DNA from: an uncultured Lysobacteraceae bacterium
Lineage (GTDB): Bacteria > Pseudomonadota > Gammaproteobacteria > Xanthomonadales > Xanthomonadaceae
Length of the DNA stretch: 64,000 bases
Assembly (NCBI GenBank): GCA_946480825.1
Contig: CAMLLG010000005.1
Span: forward strand, 24,816 to 88,815
Reading direction: 5' to 3'
In this document: positions 17,373 through 25,415 of the stretch, one piece after another
Layout of the letters: each line of letters starts with the position of its first letter
How positions within the stretch are numbered: the first letter of the stretch is position 1
Notes under the pieces: generated by a model
Databases searched by the model: none
Seen by the model: the letters and a program-made list of their open reading frames with translations, nothing else
What the model was told of the DNA's origin: nothing
Program-made: the position numbers and the translations under genes

Positions 17373-19556
17373 TCAGTAGGCCCACTGTCCCGGCTTGCGC
17401 GAACCGGTGAGCAGCACCTGCGCCGACAGCGGCTTGTCGGCATCGAGCACGCGCACCGCATCGGCGAGGATCGCGGCGGATTCGCGCAGCAGCGGGTCGG
17501 GGCGCTTCTCGGCGGCCTTCTCGCGGGCGGCATCCTTGGCGATGTCGCGCTCGTTGGAGGTCAGGCCGTCGTCGCTGTCCTCGGCCAGCGGATCGAGATC
17601 CAGACCCATCGCCTTGCGCTCTTCCTGCCGCTGCTTGCGCTTGACCGCATCGCGATCGCGTTCGGCGCGGCGCTCGGCTTCGTTCAGCGACACCCACTTC
17701 TTCGCGGTCTCGGCGCGGAACTGGGCGATGTCCTCGCTCCACCACTGGAATTCGCGGTCGGCGGCGATACGCGTGTTGTGCAGCGCTTCCAGGCGCGGCA
17801 GCAGCGGTTCGAAATCGCCGTAACGCACGTAGGGCACGGCGGCGATGCGGGTCCACGGCAGCGCGTTCTCGTAGGTGCTTTCGCCGAATTCGGTGGCGTC
17901 CACGGTCACCGGGAACTTGATGTCCGGCACCACGCCCTTGTTCTGGGTGCTGCTGCCGCCGGGCAGGAAGAACTGGGCGATGGTCAGCTTGACCTGGCCG
18001 AAGCGCTTGCCGTCGGCCATCGGCCAGCGGTCCAGATCCACGAGGTTCTGCACCGTGCCCTTGCCGAAACTGGTTTCGCCGATGATCAGGCCGCGGCCGT
18101 AGTCCTGGATCGCGCCGGCGAAGATCTCCGACGCCGAGGCCGAGCCGCGGTTGATCAGCACCGCCAACGGGCCGTCCCAGACCACGCCCGGGGCGGAATC
18201 GCTGTCGACCTGCACGCGGCCGCCGGATTCGCGCACCTGCACCACCGGGCCCTTGTCGATGAACAGGCCCGTCAACTCGACCGCCTCGGTCAGCGAACCG
18301 CCGCCGTTGTTGCGCAGATCGACGACCACGCCTTCGACCTGCTGGCTGCGGAAGTCGCGCAGCAGGCGTTCGACGTCGCGGGTGGCCGATGCGTAATCGC
18401 TGCTGTTGCGGCGACGGCCTTCCCAGTCCTGGTAGAACGCGGGCAGCTTGACCACGCCGATCCGGCGCGCGGGCGCGCCGTCGACGCCGGGAATGGTCAG
18501 CACTTCGCCCTTCGCGGCCTGTTCTTCGAGGCGGATCTTGGCGCGATCCAGCACGATGCGGTTCGGCTTGCTGTCGAGCACGGCCTCCGCCGGCACGATG
18601 TCCAGCCGCACCTGGGTGCCCTTCGGCCCCTTGATCTTGGCGACCACGTCGTCGATGCGCCAGCCGATCACGTCTTCCATCGGACCGCTGCCGCCCTGAC
18701 CGACGCCGACGATGCGGTCGCCGGCCTTCAGCTTGCCGCTGAGGATCGCCGGCCCGCCGGGAATCAGTTCGCGGATCACCACCACGTCGTCCTGCTTCTG
18801 CAACTGCGCGCCGATGCCCTCCAGCGAGAGGCTCATGCTCTGCTCGAAGCGCTCGGCCGCGCGCGGATCGAAGTAGTCGGTGTGCGGGTCGATCGAGGTG
18901 GCGTAGGCGTTGAGGAAGGTCTGGAACGCGTCGATGCCGTTCAGCTCGCCCACGTTCTTGGACATGTTGGCGTAACGCTTGTCGAGCGTCTTGCGGATTT
19001 CCTCGGGCTGCTTGCCCGCCAGCTTCAAACGCAGCCAGTCGTTGCGCACCGACTGCCGCCACAGGCGATCGAGTTCGGCGGTGTCGGTGGACCACGGCGC
19101 GTCTTCGCGGTCGTATTCCCAGCGGTCGTCGCCGTCGAAGCTGAAGATGTCCTGCTCGAGCAGCGCGCGGGCGTGGGCGACGCGCTCGTTCACGCGGGTC
19201 TGGTACAGCGAGAAGATCTCGAACGCCGGCGCCACTTCGCCGCTCTTGATCGCGTCGTCGAGCTTGTTGCGATGGCCTTCGAGTTTGGCGATGTCGCCGG
19301 CGGTGAAGAACAACTTGCCGGGATCGAGGCTTTCGAGATACCGCTTGAAGACTTCGGCCGAAAGCTTGTCGTCCAGCGCGCGCGGGCGATAGGCGTAGCG
19401 GCTGTCGGAGAGCAGTCCGTAGACCAGCTTGGCGGCGGTGGCCTGTTCGGCGCTGGGACTGCCGGCGTCCGCTTGCGCGGTCAGCCACGCGACCGGAGCG
19501 GTCAGCGCGAGGGCGAGCAGGGAAACCGGAACAACCTTGGCGACTTTCATCGGCAT
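17373..19556 (-). CDS. prc: Tail-specific (C-terminal processing) protease Prc, S41 family
   Basis: 727 residues with a signal peptide (VVPVSLLALALTAPVAWLTAQA). N-terminal DUF3340-like region, then a PDZ domain (about 215-310, with EGIGAQLQ and LKAGDRIVGVGQ), then the S41 catalytic core: Ser in NRGSASASEIFAGA and Lys in GETSFGKGTVQ. The C-terminal DUF3340 half includes QKGVVPDI-like (NKGVVPDIKFP) and a basic, charged tail. It degrades periplasmic proteins with nonpolar C-termini and trims lytic enzymes or penicillin-binding proteins in other species. Two starts are possible (19556 or 19550, MPMKV or MKV); neither has a strong SD. Confidence 0.93.
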   Translation of the reverse strand: MPMKVAKVVPVSLLALALTAPVAWLTAQADAGSPSAEQATAAKLVYGLLSDSRYAYRPRALDDKLSAEVFKRYLESLDPGKLFFTAGDIAKLEGHRNKLDDAIKSGEVAPAFEIFSLYQTRVNERVAHARALLEQDIFSFDGDDRWEYDREDAPWSTDTAELDRLWRQSVRNDWLRLKLAGKQPEEIRKTLDKRYANMSKNVGELNGIDAFQTFLNAYATSIDPHTDYFDPRAAERFEQSMSLSLEGIGAQLQKQDDVVVIRELIPGGPAILSGKLKAGDRIVGVGQGGSGPMEDVIGWRIDDVVAKIKGPKGTQVRLDIVPAEAVLDSKPNRIVLDRAKIRLEEQAAKGEVLTIPGVDGAPARRIGVVKLPAFYQDWEGRRRNSSDYASATRDVERLLRDFRSQQVEGVVVDLRNNGGGSLTEAVELTGLFIDKGPVVQVRESGGRVQVDSDSAPGVVWDGPLAVLINRGSASASEIFAGAIQDYGRGLIIGETSFGKGTVQNLVDLDRWPMADGKRFGQVKLTIAQFFLPGGSSTQNKGVVPDIKFPVTVDATEFGESTYENALPWTRIAAVPYVRYGDFEPLLPRLEALHNTRIAADREFQWWSEDIAQFRAETAKKWVSLNEAERRAERDRDAVKRKQRQEERKAMGLDLDPLAEDSDDGLTSNERDIAKDAAREKAAEKRPDPLLRESAAILADAVRVLDADKPLSAQVLLTGSRKPGQWAY

Positions 19557-19794
19557 CTCGTTCGATGGGGGCGGGTCTGTGCAGCGGGTCTGGAAGCGTG
19601 CGTCCGGGCGGCAACGTCGTCGAAAGGAAGACGATGGGCACGCGGCCTAGGATGCACCCGGGCTCGGACCGATGCAAAGTGTCGAAAGTTGCGGAACGCA
19701 CCGTCCGTCGCAGCGCAACGGCCGCAGGGCGGGTGACCGCGGGGTCGCCCCTCCAGCTGAACAGCAAGGGTGAAATTAACGAATAAATAACAAA

Positions 19795-20052
19795 TTACAA
19801 CGATCGGCGATCAACAGTCCTGACACTGCTGTCTGTAAGAAAGCAGACGTGTAGCTCGGCGCTTTTATGCCCAGAATCATCTTCTTCAATCGAGGCGATC
19901 CAGAACCATGGAGGGTTGCATTTGCACTGACTCCCAGAATCTTCTTCATCATCCTCAACGAGGTGAAAAAGATCGCCACACGTTTTACACAAAACGTGAA
20001 ATCCGCCGCACTTATCGCATTTCCCGACAAAGTGAAGACGATCAATTCTCAA
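19795..20052 (-). CDS. Cys-rich (zinc-ribbon-like) reading frame, TTG start, in frame with the upstream nuclease
   Basis: 85 codons beginning RIDRLHFVGKCDKCGGFHVL. Two CxxC pairs (CDKCGG, CKTCGD) plus CKC give a zinc-ribbon look, and an acidic stretch (VEDDEEDSG) follows. No ATG or GTG is available; TTG 20052 is the first usual start codon. The frame is the same as that of the Mrr-like gene (20083-20553) and is separated from it only by that gene's TAG and ten codons. It may therefore be the lost C-terminal part of that nuclease, a read-through extension, or a small separate gene. AT-rich like its neighbour. Confidence 0.4.
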   Translation of the reverse strand: MRIDRLHFVGKCDKCGGFHVLCKTCGDLFHLVEDDEEDSGSQCKCNPPWFWIASIEEDDSGHKSAELHVCFLTDSSVRTVDRRSL

Positions 20053-20082
20053 TGCGCTGTTTACGCCAGAATGATGCAGCGG

Positions 20083-20553
20083 CTATAAACGCATACTAAA
20101 AAAAGGATAACCATCCCAAAATATTCGGCCATGCTTGCATTTCGGCTTTCTGCAGGCAGGCCATGTTGACGGGTCAAAGTCATCAAGATGCTCCAGAGGC
20201 AAAATTCTTATGGAAATTAGCTCTTGCGCTCTCTTCTCGGCAGCCGGAGTGTAGCCTTCAGGGCAAATAAGGTACCCATGAGTCGCCAAGACATCTTCCA
20301 TGAGACCTTTGAACTCTTCGACATCTTTGACATCGACTTTACGACGCTTCTTCTTGGCGTCAACGATAAGCCTTCGCGAGTTGTCCGTGTCGTGCCTATC
20401 CTCAATTAGGACGTCAATCTGTCTGGATATTCCGGTTATTACTCCGGTGATCTTGGCATTCGGAGTAACACAGAAGTCAGTTGTAAGCTGATCCGCAAAC
20501 AATCGCGCAATGAGCCTTTCGTACAACTCCCACTGAGGCCAAACACGTGCCAT
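20083..20553 (-). CDS. Mrr-like restriction endonuclease-type protein
   Basis: 156 residues. It carries a PD-(D/E)xK nuclease core: Asp47 in SRQIDVLIED and Asp65-Ala-Lys67 in RLIVDAKKK, followed by the helix KDVEEFKGLMEDVLATHGYLICPEGYTP, as in Mrr_cat proteins that move along the same fold. The C-terminus has CRKPKC and ends FFSMRL at TAG. Composition is AT-richer than the flanking prc and lipA, so it was probably acquired. Type IV Mrr enzymes cut modified DNA; here there is no methyltransferase nearby, and no recognisable target-binding domain unless the Cys-rich frame beyond the stop supplies it. Confidence 0.72.
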   Translation of the reverse strand: MARVWPQWELYERLIARLFADQLTTDFCVTPNAKITGVITGISRQIDVLIEDRHDTDNSRRLIVDAKKKRRKVDVKDVEEFKGLMEDVLATHGYLICPEGYTPAAEKRAQELISIRILPLEHLDDFDPSTWPACRKPKCKHGRIFWDGYPFFSMRL

Positions 20554-20572
20554 AGATGGCTTGCGGTCCTTT

Positions 20573-21601
20573 CTAGGTGTTCACGAATCCGGCGTCCGCG
20601 GCCTGTTTGTCGGCGTGATACGAACTGCGCACCATCGGGCCGGAGGCGACGTGGGTGAAGCCCAGCGCCATGCCGTAGTCCTCCAGCGCCTTGAATTCCT
20701 CGGGCGTCCAGTAGCGCATCACCGGGTGATGGTGGGCGCTGGGCTGCAGGTACTGGCCGATGGTGACCATGTCGACATCGTGCGCACGCAGGTCGCGCAG
20801 CGTGGCCTGCACCTGCTCCATGGTTTCGCCCAGACCGAGCATGATGCCGCTCTTGGTGGCCACGTCCGGATGCTGCGCCTTGAACTTCTGCAGCAGGGTC
20901 AGCGACCACCGGTAATCCGCGCCGGGCCGCACGTTGCGATAGAGGTCGGGAACGGTTTCGAGATTGTGGTTGAACACGTCCGGCGGGCTCTCCGCCAGGA
21001 TCTCCAGCGCCCGCTCCATGCGGCCCTTGCCGCGGAAGTCGGGCGTGAGGATTTCGATCTTCGTGCCCGGACTGTGCGTGCGCACCGCGGCGATGCAATC
21101 GACGAAATGGCGGGCGCCGCCGTCGCGCAGATCGTCGCGGTCGACGCTGGTCACCACCACGTACTTCAGGCCCATGTCGGCGATGGTGCGGGCGAGGTTC
21201 AGCGGTTCGTCGGCATCCGGCGGTTTCGGGCGGCCGTGGGCCACGTCGCAGAACGAGCAGCGGCGGGTGCAGACCTCGCCGAGAATCATGAAGGTCGCGG
21301 TGCCGTGGCCGAAACATTCGTGGATGTTCGGGCAACTGGCTTCTTCGCAGACCGTGACCAGGCGGTTTTCGCGCAGCTTGGCCTTGAGGTTCGCCACCGC
21401 GTTGCCGCTGGGAATGCGGACCCGGATCCACGACGGCTTGCGCAGCACCGGGGCATCGGCGAACTGCACCGGCGAGCGCGCGATCTTGTCGCCGGCCACC
21501 TGCTTGACGCCGGGCTGGAGCGTGCCCGACTGGAGCGAGGCCGGCGCATCGCCGACCACGGTCAGCGGAATGGTTTTCTCGGCGGGCGTGGGCGTGGACA
21601 T
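20573..21601 (-). CDS. lipA: Lipoyl synthase
   Basis: 342 residues, radical SAM enzyme that inserts two sulfurs into octanoyl groups on E2 and H proteins. The auxiliary cluster Cys are in [14 protein letters not shown] (CxxxxCxxxxxC) and the SAM cluster in [13 protein letters not shown] (CxxxCxxC). [10 protein letters not shown] and the conserved C-terminal RSSYHA segment are present. It sits one base after lipB (TGAGATG), forming the end of ybeD-BLUF-lipB-lipA. Confidence 0.97.
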   Translation of the reverse strand: MSTPTPAEKTIPLTVVGDAPASLQSGTLQPGVKQVAGDKIARSPVQFADAPVLRKPSWIRVRIPSGNAVANLKAKLRENRLVTVCEEASCPNIHECFGHGTATFMILGEVCTRRCSFCDVAHGRPKPPDADEPLNLARTIADMGLKYVVVTSVDRDDLRDGGARHFVDCIAAVRTHSPGTKIEILTPDFRGKGRMERALEILAESPPDVFNHNLETVPDLYRNVRPGADYRWSLTLLQKFKAQHPDVATKSGIMLGLGETMEQVQATLRDLRAHDVDMVTIGQYLQPSAHHHPVMRYWTPEEFKALEDYGMALGFTHVASGPMVRSSYHADKQAADAGFVNT

Positions 21602-21602
21602 C

Positions 21603-22340
21603 TCAGGCGACCTGGGCGGCGGAAACGCCGGAAGAGGAATGATTGGCGAGCGCGGCCAGATCGGGCATCGGTGCGGCCTGCAGACACAGACCGAACTGCG
21701 CGGCGAGCGCCTCCAGCAGCACGGACTTCACCGCTTCGAGACTGGACGGGCCGCCCAAGTCTAGCATCGAGGTCACCTGCAGCCCGGCGTAGCCGCAGGG
21801 GTTGATGCGGCGGAAGGGTTCGAGATCCATGGCGATGTTGAAGGCCAGGCCGTGGAAGGTGCAGCCGCGGCGGACGCGGATGCCCAGCGCGGCGATCTTC
21901 GCGCCGTTGACGTACACGCCCGGGGCGCCGTCGCGGCGTTCGGCGTGAAGATTCCAGTGATCGAGGGTGTCGATGATCGACTGCTCGATCCTGCAGACGT
22001 AGTCGCGCACGCCGAGCTTGAGGCGCTTCAGGTCGAGCAGCGGATAGACCACGATCTGGCCCGGGCCGTGATAGGTCACCTGGCCACCGCGGTCCACGTT
22101 CAGCACCGGGATGTCGCCGGGCATCAGCAGGTGTTCGGGTTTGCCGGCCTGGCCGAGGGTGAACACCGGGTCGTGTTCGACCAGCCACAGTTCGTCGGGC
22201 GTGTCGGCGCCGCGGGCATCGGTGAAACCCTGCATCGCGCGCCACACCGGCGGATAGGGCTGGCGCCCGAGATCGCGGACGACCGCCGAACCATGGTCGG
22301 CGGCCGGGGTGGCACAAGCGGGGGCGACGCGGTCGATCAT
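21603..22340 (-). CDS. lipB: Octanoyltransferase LipB
   Basis: 245 residues. It transfers octanoyl from acyl-ACP to lipoyl domains. Visible motifs are [23 protein letters not shown], the glycine-rich [23 protein letters not shown], the [28 protein letters not shown] active-site region with Lys and Cys, and [15 protein letters not shown]. The start ATG 22340 is 3 bases after the BLUF gene stop, so they are co-transcribed. Confidence 0.96.
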   Translation of the reverse strand: MIDRVAPACATPAADHGSAVVRDLGRQPYPPVWRAMQGFTDARGADTPDELWLVEHDPVFTLGQAGKPEHLLMPGDIPVLNVDRGGQVTYHGPGQIVVYPLLDLKRLKLGVRDYVCRIEQSIIDTLDHWNLHAERRDGAPGVYVNGAKIAALGIRVRRGCTFHGLAFNIAMDLEPFRRINPCGYAGLQVTSMLDLGGPSSLEAVKSVLLEALAAQFGLCLQAAPMPDLAALANHSSSGVSAAQVA

Positions 22341-22343
22341 CGC

Positions 22344-22772
22344 TCAGTCCTCGCTCTGGATGAACTGCAGCAGGCGGGCCGCGCATGCGTCCGGCCGGGA
22401 CAGGTCGCGCAACATCCGCAGCGCTTCGCGTTCGCTTTCGACGCCGCCCAGCGCGGAACGACCGGCGATCTCCGGCGCCTCGGCATAGCCCATGCTCCAT
22501 TGCGGCAGCAACCGCTCGCGGCTGGGGCCTTCGTGTTCGATCGTCACGTCGCGATGGCGGGCGTCGGACGCGATCCGTCGGAACAGGGCCTGGACGAGAT
22601 CGCGCTCGCCCTCCAGCAGTTGCATGAAGCGTCCGTGACGATGCAGGAGCAGCCCGGTCACGGCATGTTCGCGGTTGTAGGCGCGCGCATCGAACAGCAG
22701 CTTCACCATGTCGGCGTGGTCCATCTCGTAGGCCTGTCGGCTGCGATACAGCAATTGCCAGACTGCGGCCAT
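22344..22772 (-). CDS. BLUF-domain blue-light photoreceptor, short stand-alone type
   Basis: 142 residues, the length of stand-alone BLUF proteins such as BlrB and PixD. The flavin-binding fingerprint is complete: Tyr9 (LLYRS), Asn33 (ARAYNREHAVTGLLL), Gln51 (GRFMQLLEG), Trp92 and Met94 (PQWSMGY). There is no EAL, GGDEF or other output domain, only about 40 helical residues at the C-terminus, so signalling must be through a partner. Start ATG 22772 follows a strong SD (GGAGGAGG). It lies between ybeD (46 bp before) and lipB (3 bp after) on the same strand, so its expression should follow that of the lipoate genes. Confidence 0.88.
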   Translation of the reverse strand: MAAVWQLLYRSRQAYEMDHADMVKLLFDARAYNREHAVTGLLLHRHGRFMQLLEGERDLVQALFRRIASDARHRDVTIEHEGPSRERLLPQWSMGYAEAPEIAGRSALGGVESEREALRMLRDLSRPDACAARLLQFIQSED

Positions 22773-22818
22773 GCGCCCCTCCTCCGTCGGTGGCGTCCGC
22801 TTGCGCCCGTTGCCGGGC

Positions 22819-23109
22819 TCACAGCGTCCACTTGATCTGCGGTTCGGCGCGCAGCGCGGCATGGGCGGCCTCGTAGCGGCCGCGATCCTCGGCGTGGAAG
22901 CTCAGACGGATCGACACGAATTTCCCGCCCGAGGAATTGCGCGCGGCCACGGTTTCGCGCAGCACCACGATGCCGATGGCTTCGAGCACGTCCGGAATGC
23001 GTTCCTCCAGACCGGCACCGGCCGGACCCATGGCGGTGATCTCGAAGATCCCCGGGAACTGGAAGCCATGATCGGGATTGTCGCTCGCGATGTCGGAAGT
23101 CATGTTCAT
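22819..23109 (-). CDS. ybeD: DUF493/YbeD-family protein
   Basis: 96 residues. The family pattern is clear: FQFPGIFEITAMGPAG near the N-terminus (FPCxFxIKVMG in E. coli YbeD), then a small ACT-like fold ending IKWTL (VKMVL in E. coli). YbeD is a small putative regulatory protein that is encoded just ahead of lipB in many proteobacteria; its biochemical role is not known. First gene of the lipoate operon here. Confidence 0.9.
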   Translation of the reverse strand: MNMTSDIASDNPDHGFQFPGIFEITAMGPAGAGLEERIPDVLEAIGIVVLRETVAARNSSGGKFVSIRLSFHAEDRGRYEAAHAALRAEPQIKWTL

Positions 23110-23305
23110 GGCGCGAATTATGGACCCGGGGGACGGTCAACCCAAGGGTCGGGCATGCGGGCAATCAAGAACGTCTCCGGAAGCGGACTGCGGCCAACGA
23201 AGTGCGAAATCCACCGCGAGCGAGCATGCATGGCCGGGAACGCGGCGATCCGCCGTCTCCTGTGGTGCAGCGGCACGATGCCGCACCCAACTGGAGCCAC
23301 TCATC

Positions 23306-23569
23306 ATGTTCGTACGGATACCTTCGTCCACGCCGCTTCTCGCAATGTTGCTCGGGGCCGCCATCACCGCGCTCGTACTGGGCATGCAGCCGAGGCCGGA
23401 GCCGCCGACGATGGCCCAGGCCGGCCCGGATGCGACGCCCGCGTCCAGCGATCACCACGCGACCACGACCGCATCGACAACGATCCACGGCAGCGAATCC
23501 CGGCAGGACAACGCCGGCCGGACCGAAACGCCGGCCCGGATCGACACCAGCGTCGCTGCGCTGCGATAA
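23306..23569 (+). CDS. Small hypothetical protein with one membrane segment
   Basis: 87 residues from ATG 23306, preceded by TGGAG at a suitable distance. The N-terminus has a hydrophobic stretch (LLAMLLGAAITALVLGM), then a Pro/Ala/Thr/Ser-rich polar tail. No motif recognised. It faces away from ybeD and towards the convergent lipoprotein gene. It may be a secreted or anchored small protein, or not be a gene. Confidence 0.35.
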   Translation: MFVRIPSSTPLLAMLLGAAITALVLGMQPRPEPPTMAQAGPDATPASSDHHATTTASTTIHGSESRQDNAGRTETPARIDTSVAALR

Positions 23570-23610
23570 CGTTCGTTCGCAGTCGAGCCGCCGAATTCGC
23601 CCGGAGCCGA

Positions 23611-24351
23611 TCACCAGCCCGGCATCTGGCTCCGATCCAGTCCGCCGACCTCGAACACCGCCTTGCGCTTGCCCAGGCCCTTCACCGGAAATTCGATCTC
23701 CAGGGTCTTCGCGGTCGTCGCCAACGTCCACAGCGCGCGTTCGTCCTCGATGAACATCGCGATGGCCTCGTCGGTATCCGGACGCGAACCGGGCAGCGAT
23801 TTCGCGGGGCGGTCGTCGGGCTTCACCGGCACCCGGCAACCGCGGTAGCAATCGAAGTCGCCGCGCTGCAGCACGAGATACGTGCTGCGTCCCCAGGACG
23901 GATGGTCGCGGAAAATCAACCGCACCTGCGTGGGACCGGAGCCGTCCACGTCGACATCGTCCTTCGCGTAGATCGCGGTCGAACGCTGCAGGCCGCCGGT
24001 CACGTTCTGGGTGCCGTAGCTCCACAGCGCGGCGAGACGCTTGGTCTCGCGTTCGGCCTCGGACTTGGCCTTGACCTCGTCGAGCTGCGCGGCCACCCGC
24101 TTCGCCGCGGCGCTGTCGGGGAAATCCATCATCAGCACGTCGGCCTGCGCCTTGGCCAGCGCCCAGTTCTGTTTGCCGACCGCATCGTCGAACGCGGCGG
24201 CGCCCTTCTGCGCTTCGGCCTCGCGCGCCGCGGCCTGCGCGGCGGCGGCGGCCTTCACCGCCTCGGGATCTTCGCCGCAGCCGGCGAGCAGCGCGACGCA
24301 GAGCGCGAGGGACGATATCCGGGCGACGAGGGGGCGATGCGGGGTGTTCAT
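23611..24351 (-). CDS. Predicted lipoprotein with Ala-rich helical segment
   Basis: 246 residues. Lipobox LLAGC, so the mature protein starts at Cys25. A helical Ala/Glu/Lys-rich segment (about 30-105) is followed by a beta-rich domain with a CYRGC pair and DRPAKSLPGSRPD. No family recognised; similar proteins in related genomes are uncharacterised. It follows the alpha/beta hydrolase gene by 32 bp on the same strand, so it is probably the last gene of the operon starting with the M1 peptidase. Confidence 0.75.
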   Translation of the reverse strand: MNTPHRPLVARISSLALCVALLAGCGEDPEAVKAAAAAQAAAREAEAQKGAAAFDDAVGKQNWALAKAQADVLMMDFPDSAAAKRVAAQLDEVKAKSEAERETKRLAALWSYGTQNVTGGLQRSTAIYAKDDVDVDGSGPTQVRLIFRDHPSWGRSTYLVLQRGDFDCYRGCRVPVKPDDRPAKSLPGSRPDTDEAIAMFIEDERALWTLATTAKTLEIEFPVKGLGKRKAVFEVGGLDRSQMPGW

Positions 24352-24383
24352 GCGGTCTCCTCCAATGGTTTCGAACGTCGGAC

Positions 24384-25403
24384 TCAGGGCATGCCCGTCG
24401 GCGGTCCGGCCGGTGCGCCGCGCTCGATCAGCATCGCGACCGCTTCGGCGGTTTCGCCCGGCCGCTCCATCAGCGACATGTGGCCGCAGCCTTCGAGCAT
24501 CACCTGGCTGGCGTGCGGGATGCGCGCGGCGTACAAGGCCATCGCGCTGGGGTCGATGACCCTGTCCTCGCGGCACCACAGCAGCAGCGCCGGCTGTTCG
24601 ATCTTCGCGGCTTCCTGTCCGGGCAGGAAACGCTCGTCGCCGCGGCCGATCCGGTCCAGCACGCGCTGCTCGAACGCGGCGTCGCGCCTGCGCTGGGCGA
24701 TATAGATGCGGTCGGCCGGCCACGGGATGGGAGGCATCGCCGCGCGGTCGTGGAACACGGTCTCCATGTAACGCTTCAGCGACGCTTCGTCGCTGACCGC
24801 GAACGGATTCCTGCCCGCCTCCACGTCGGCGCCGAAACGGTTGTCCTCGAAACGCACGCCGGCAGCGTCGAGCAGGCCGACGCGCGCGACGCGATCCGGG
24901 TGGCGGGCCGCGGTCAACGCGGCGATGCCGCCGCCCATCGAATGCCCGAGCAGCACCACCGGCGCACCGTTCGAGACTTCGCGCTCGCCGAGGAAGGCGG
25001 CGACCCGCGCGCTCTGGGCGACGAATCCGTAGTCGGCGCCGGGCTTGCGCTCGCTCTGGCCCCAGCCGGGCAGGTCGGGAATCACGATGCGATAGCGACC
25101 CTTCAGCGCGCGCGCGAGCCGGTACCAGTTCTCCTTGGTGCCGGTGTAACCATGCAGCATGACGATGGTGGGCGCGTCGGGCGTATCGGCGCCGATTTCG
25201 ACCCAGGTCCACGCATGATCGTCGACCATGGTCCGATGCGACGTCGCGCCCAGCCGCATGCGCTGCTTGGCGAACTCGGCGCGGATCACCAGCCCGGGAT
25301 CGCGCCACAGCGCGACCGCCATCGCGACGAGGATCGCGCCGGCGACGAGGTTCGCGATCAGCGCCTTGCGCGGCGACACGCCTTTCAGCGACACGCCCTT
25401 CAT
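24384..25403 (-). CDS. Alpha/beta hydrolase, membrane-anchored
   Basis: 339 residues. An N-terminal anchor (ALIANLVAGAILVAMAVALW) precedes an alpha/beta hydrolase fold: HGYTGTKENW oxyanion region, nucleophile Ser in LLGHSMGGGIAAL, acid near WCREDRVIDPSA, and catalytic His in LEGCGHMSLMERP. It would act in the periplasm as esterase or lipase; the substrate is unknown. Starts 12 bp after the M1 aminopeptidase gene. Confidence 0.88.
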   Translation of the reverse strand: MKGVSLKGVSPRKALIANLVAGAILVAMAVALWRDPGLVIRAEFAKQRMRLGATSHRTMVDDHAWTWVEIGADTPDAPTIVMLHGYTGTKENWYRLARALKGRYRIVIPDLPGWGQSERKPGADYGFVAQSARVAAFLGEREVSNGAPVVLLGHSMGGGIAALTAARHPDRVARVGLLDAAGVRFEDNRFGADVEAGRNPFAVSDEASLKRYMETVFHDRAAMPPIPWPADRIYIAQRRRDAAFEQRVLDRIGRGDERFLPGQEAAKIEQPALLLWCREDRVIDPSAMALYAARIPHASQVMLEGCGHMSLMERPGETAEAVAMLIERGAPAGPPTGMP

Positions 25404-25415
25404 CGCGTCAGCGGA

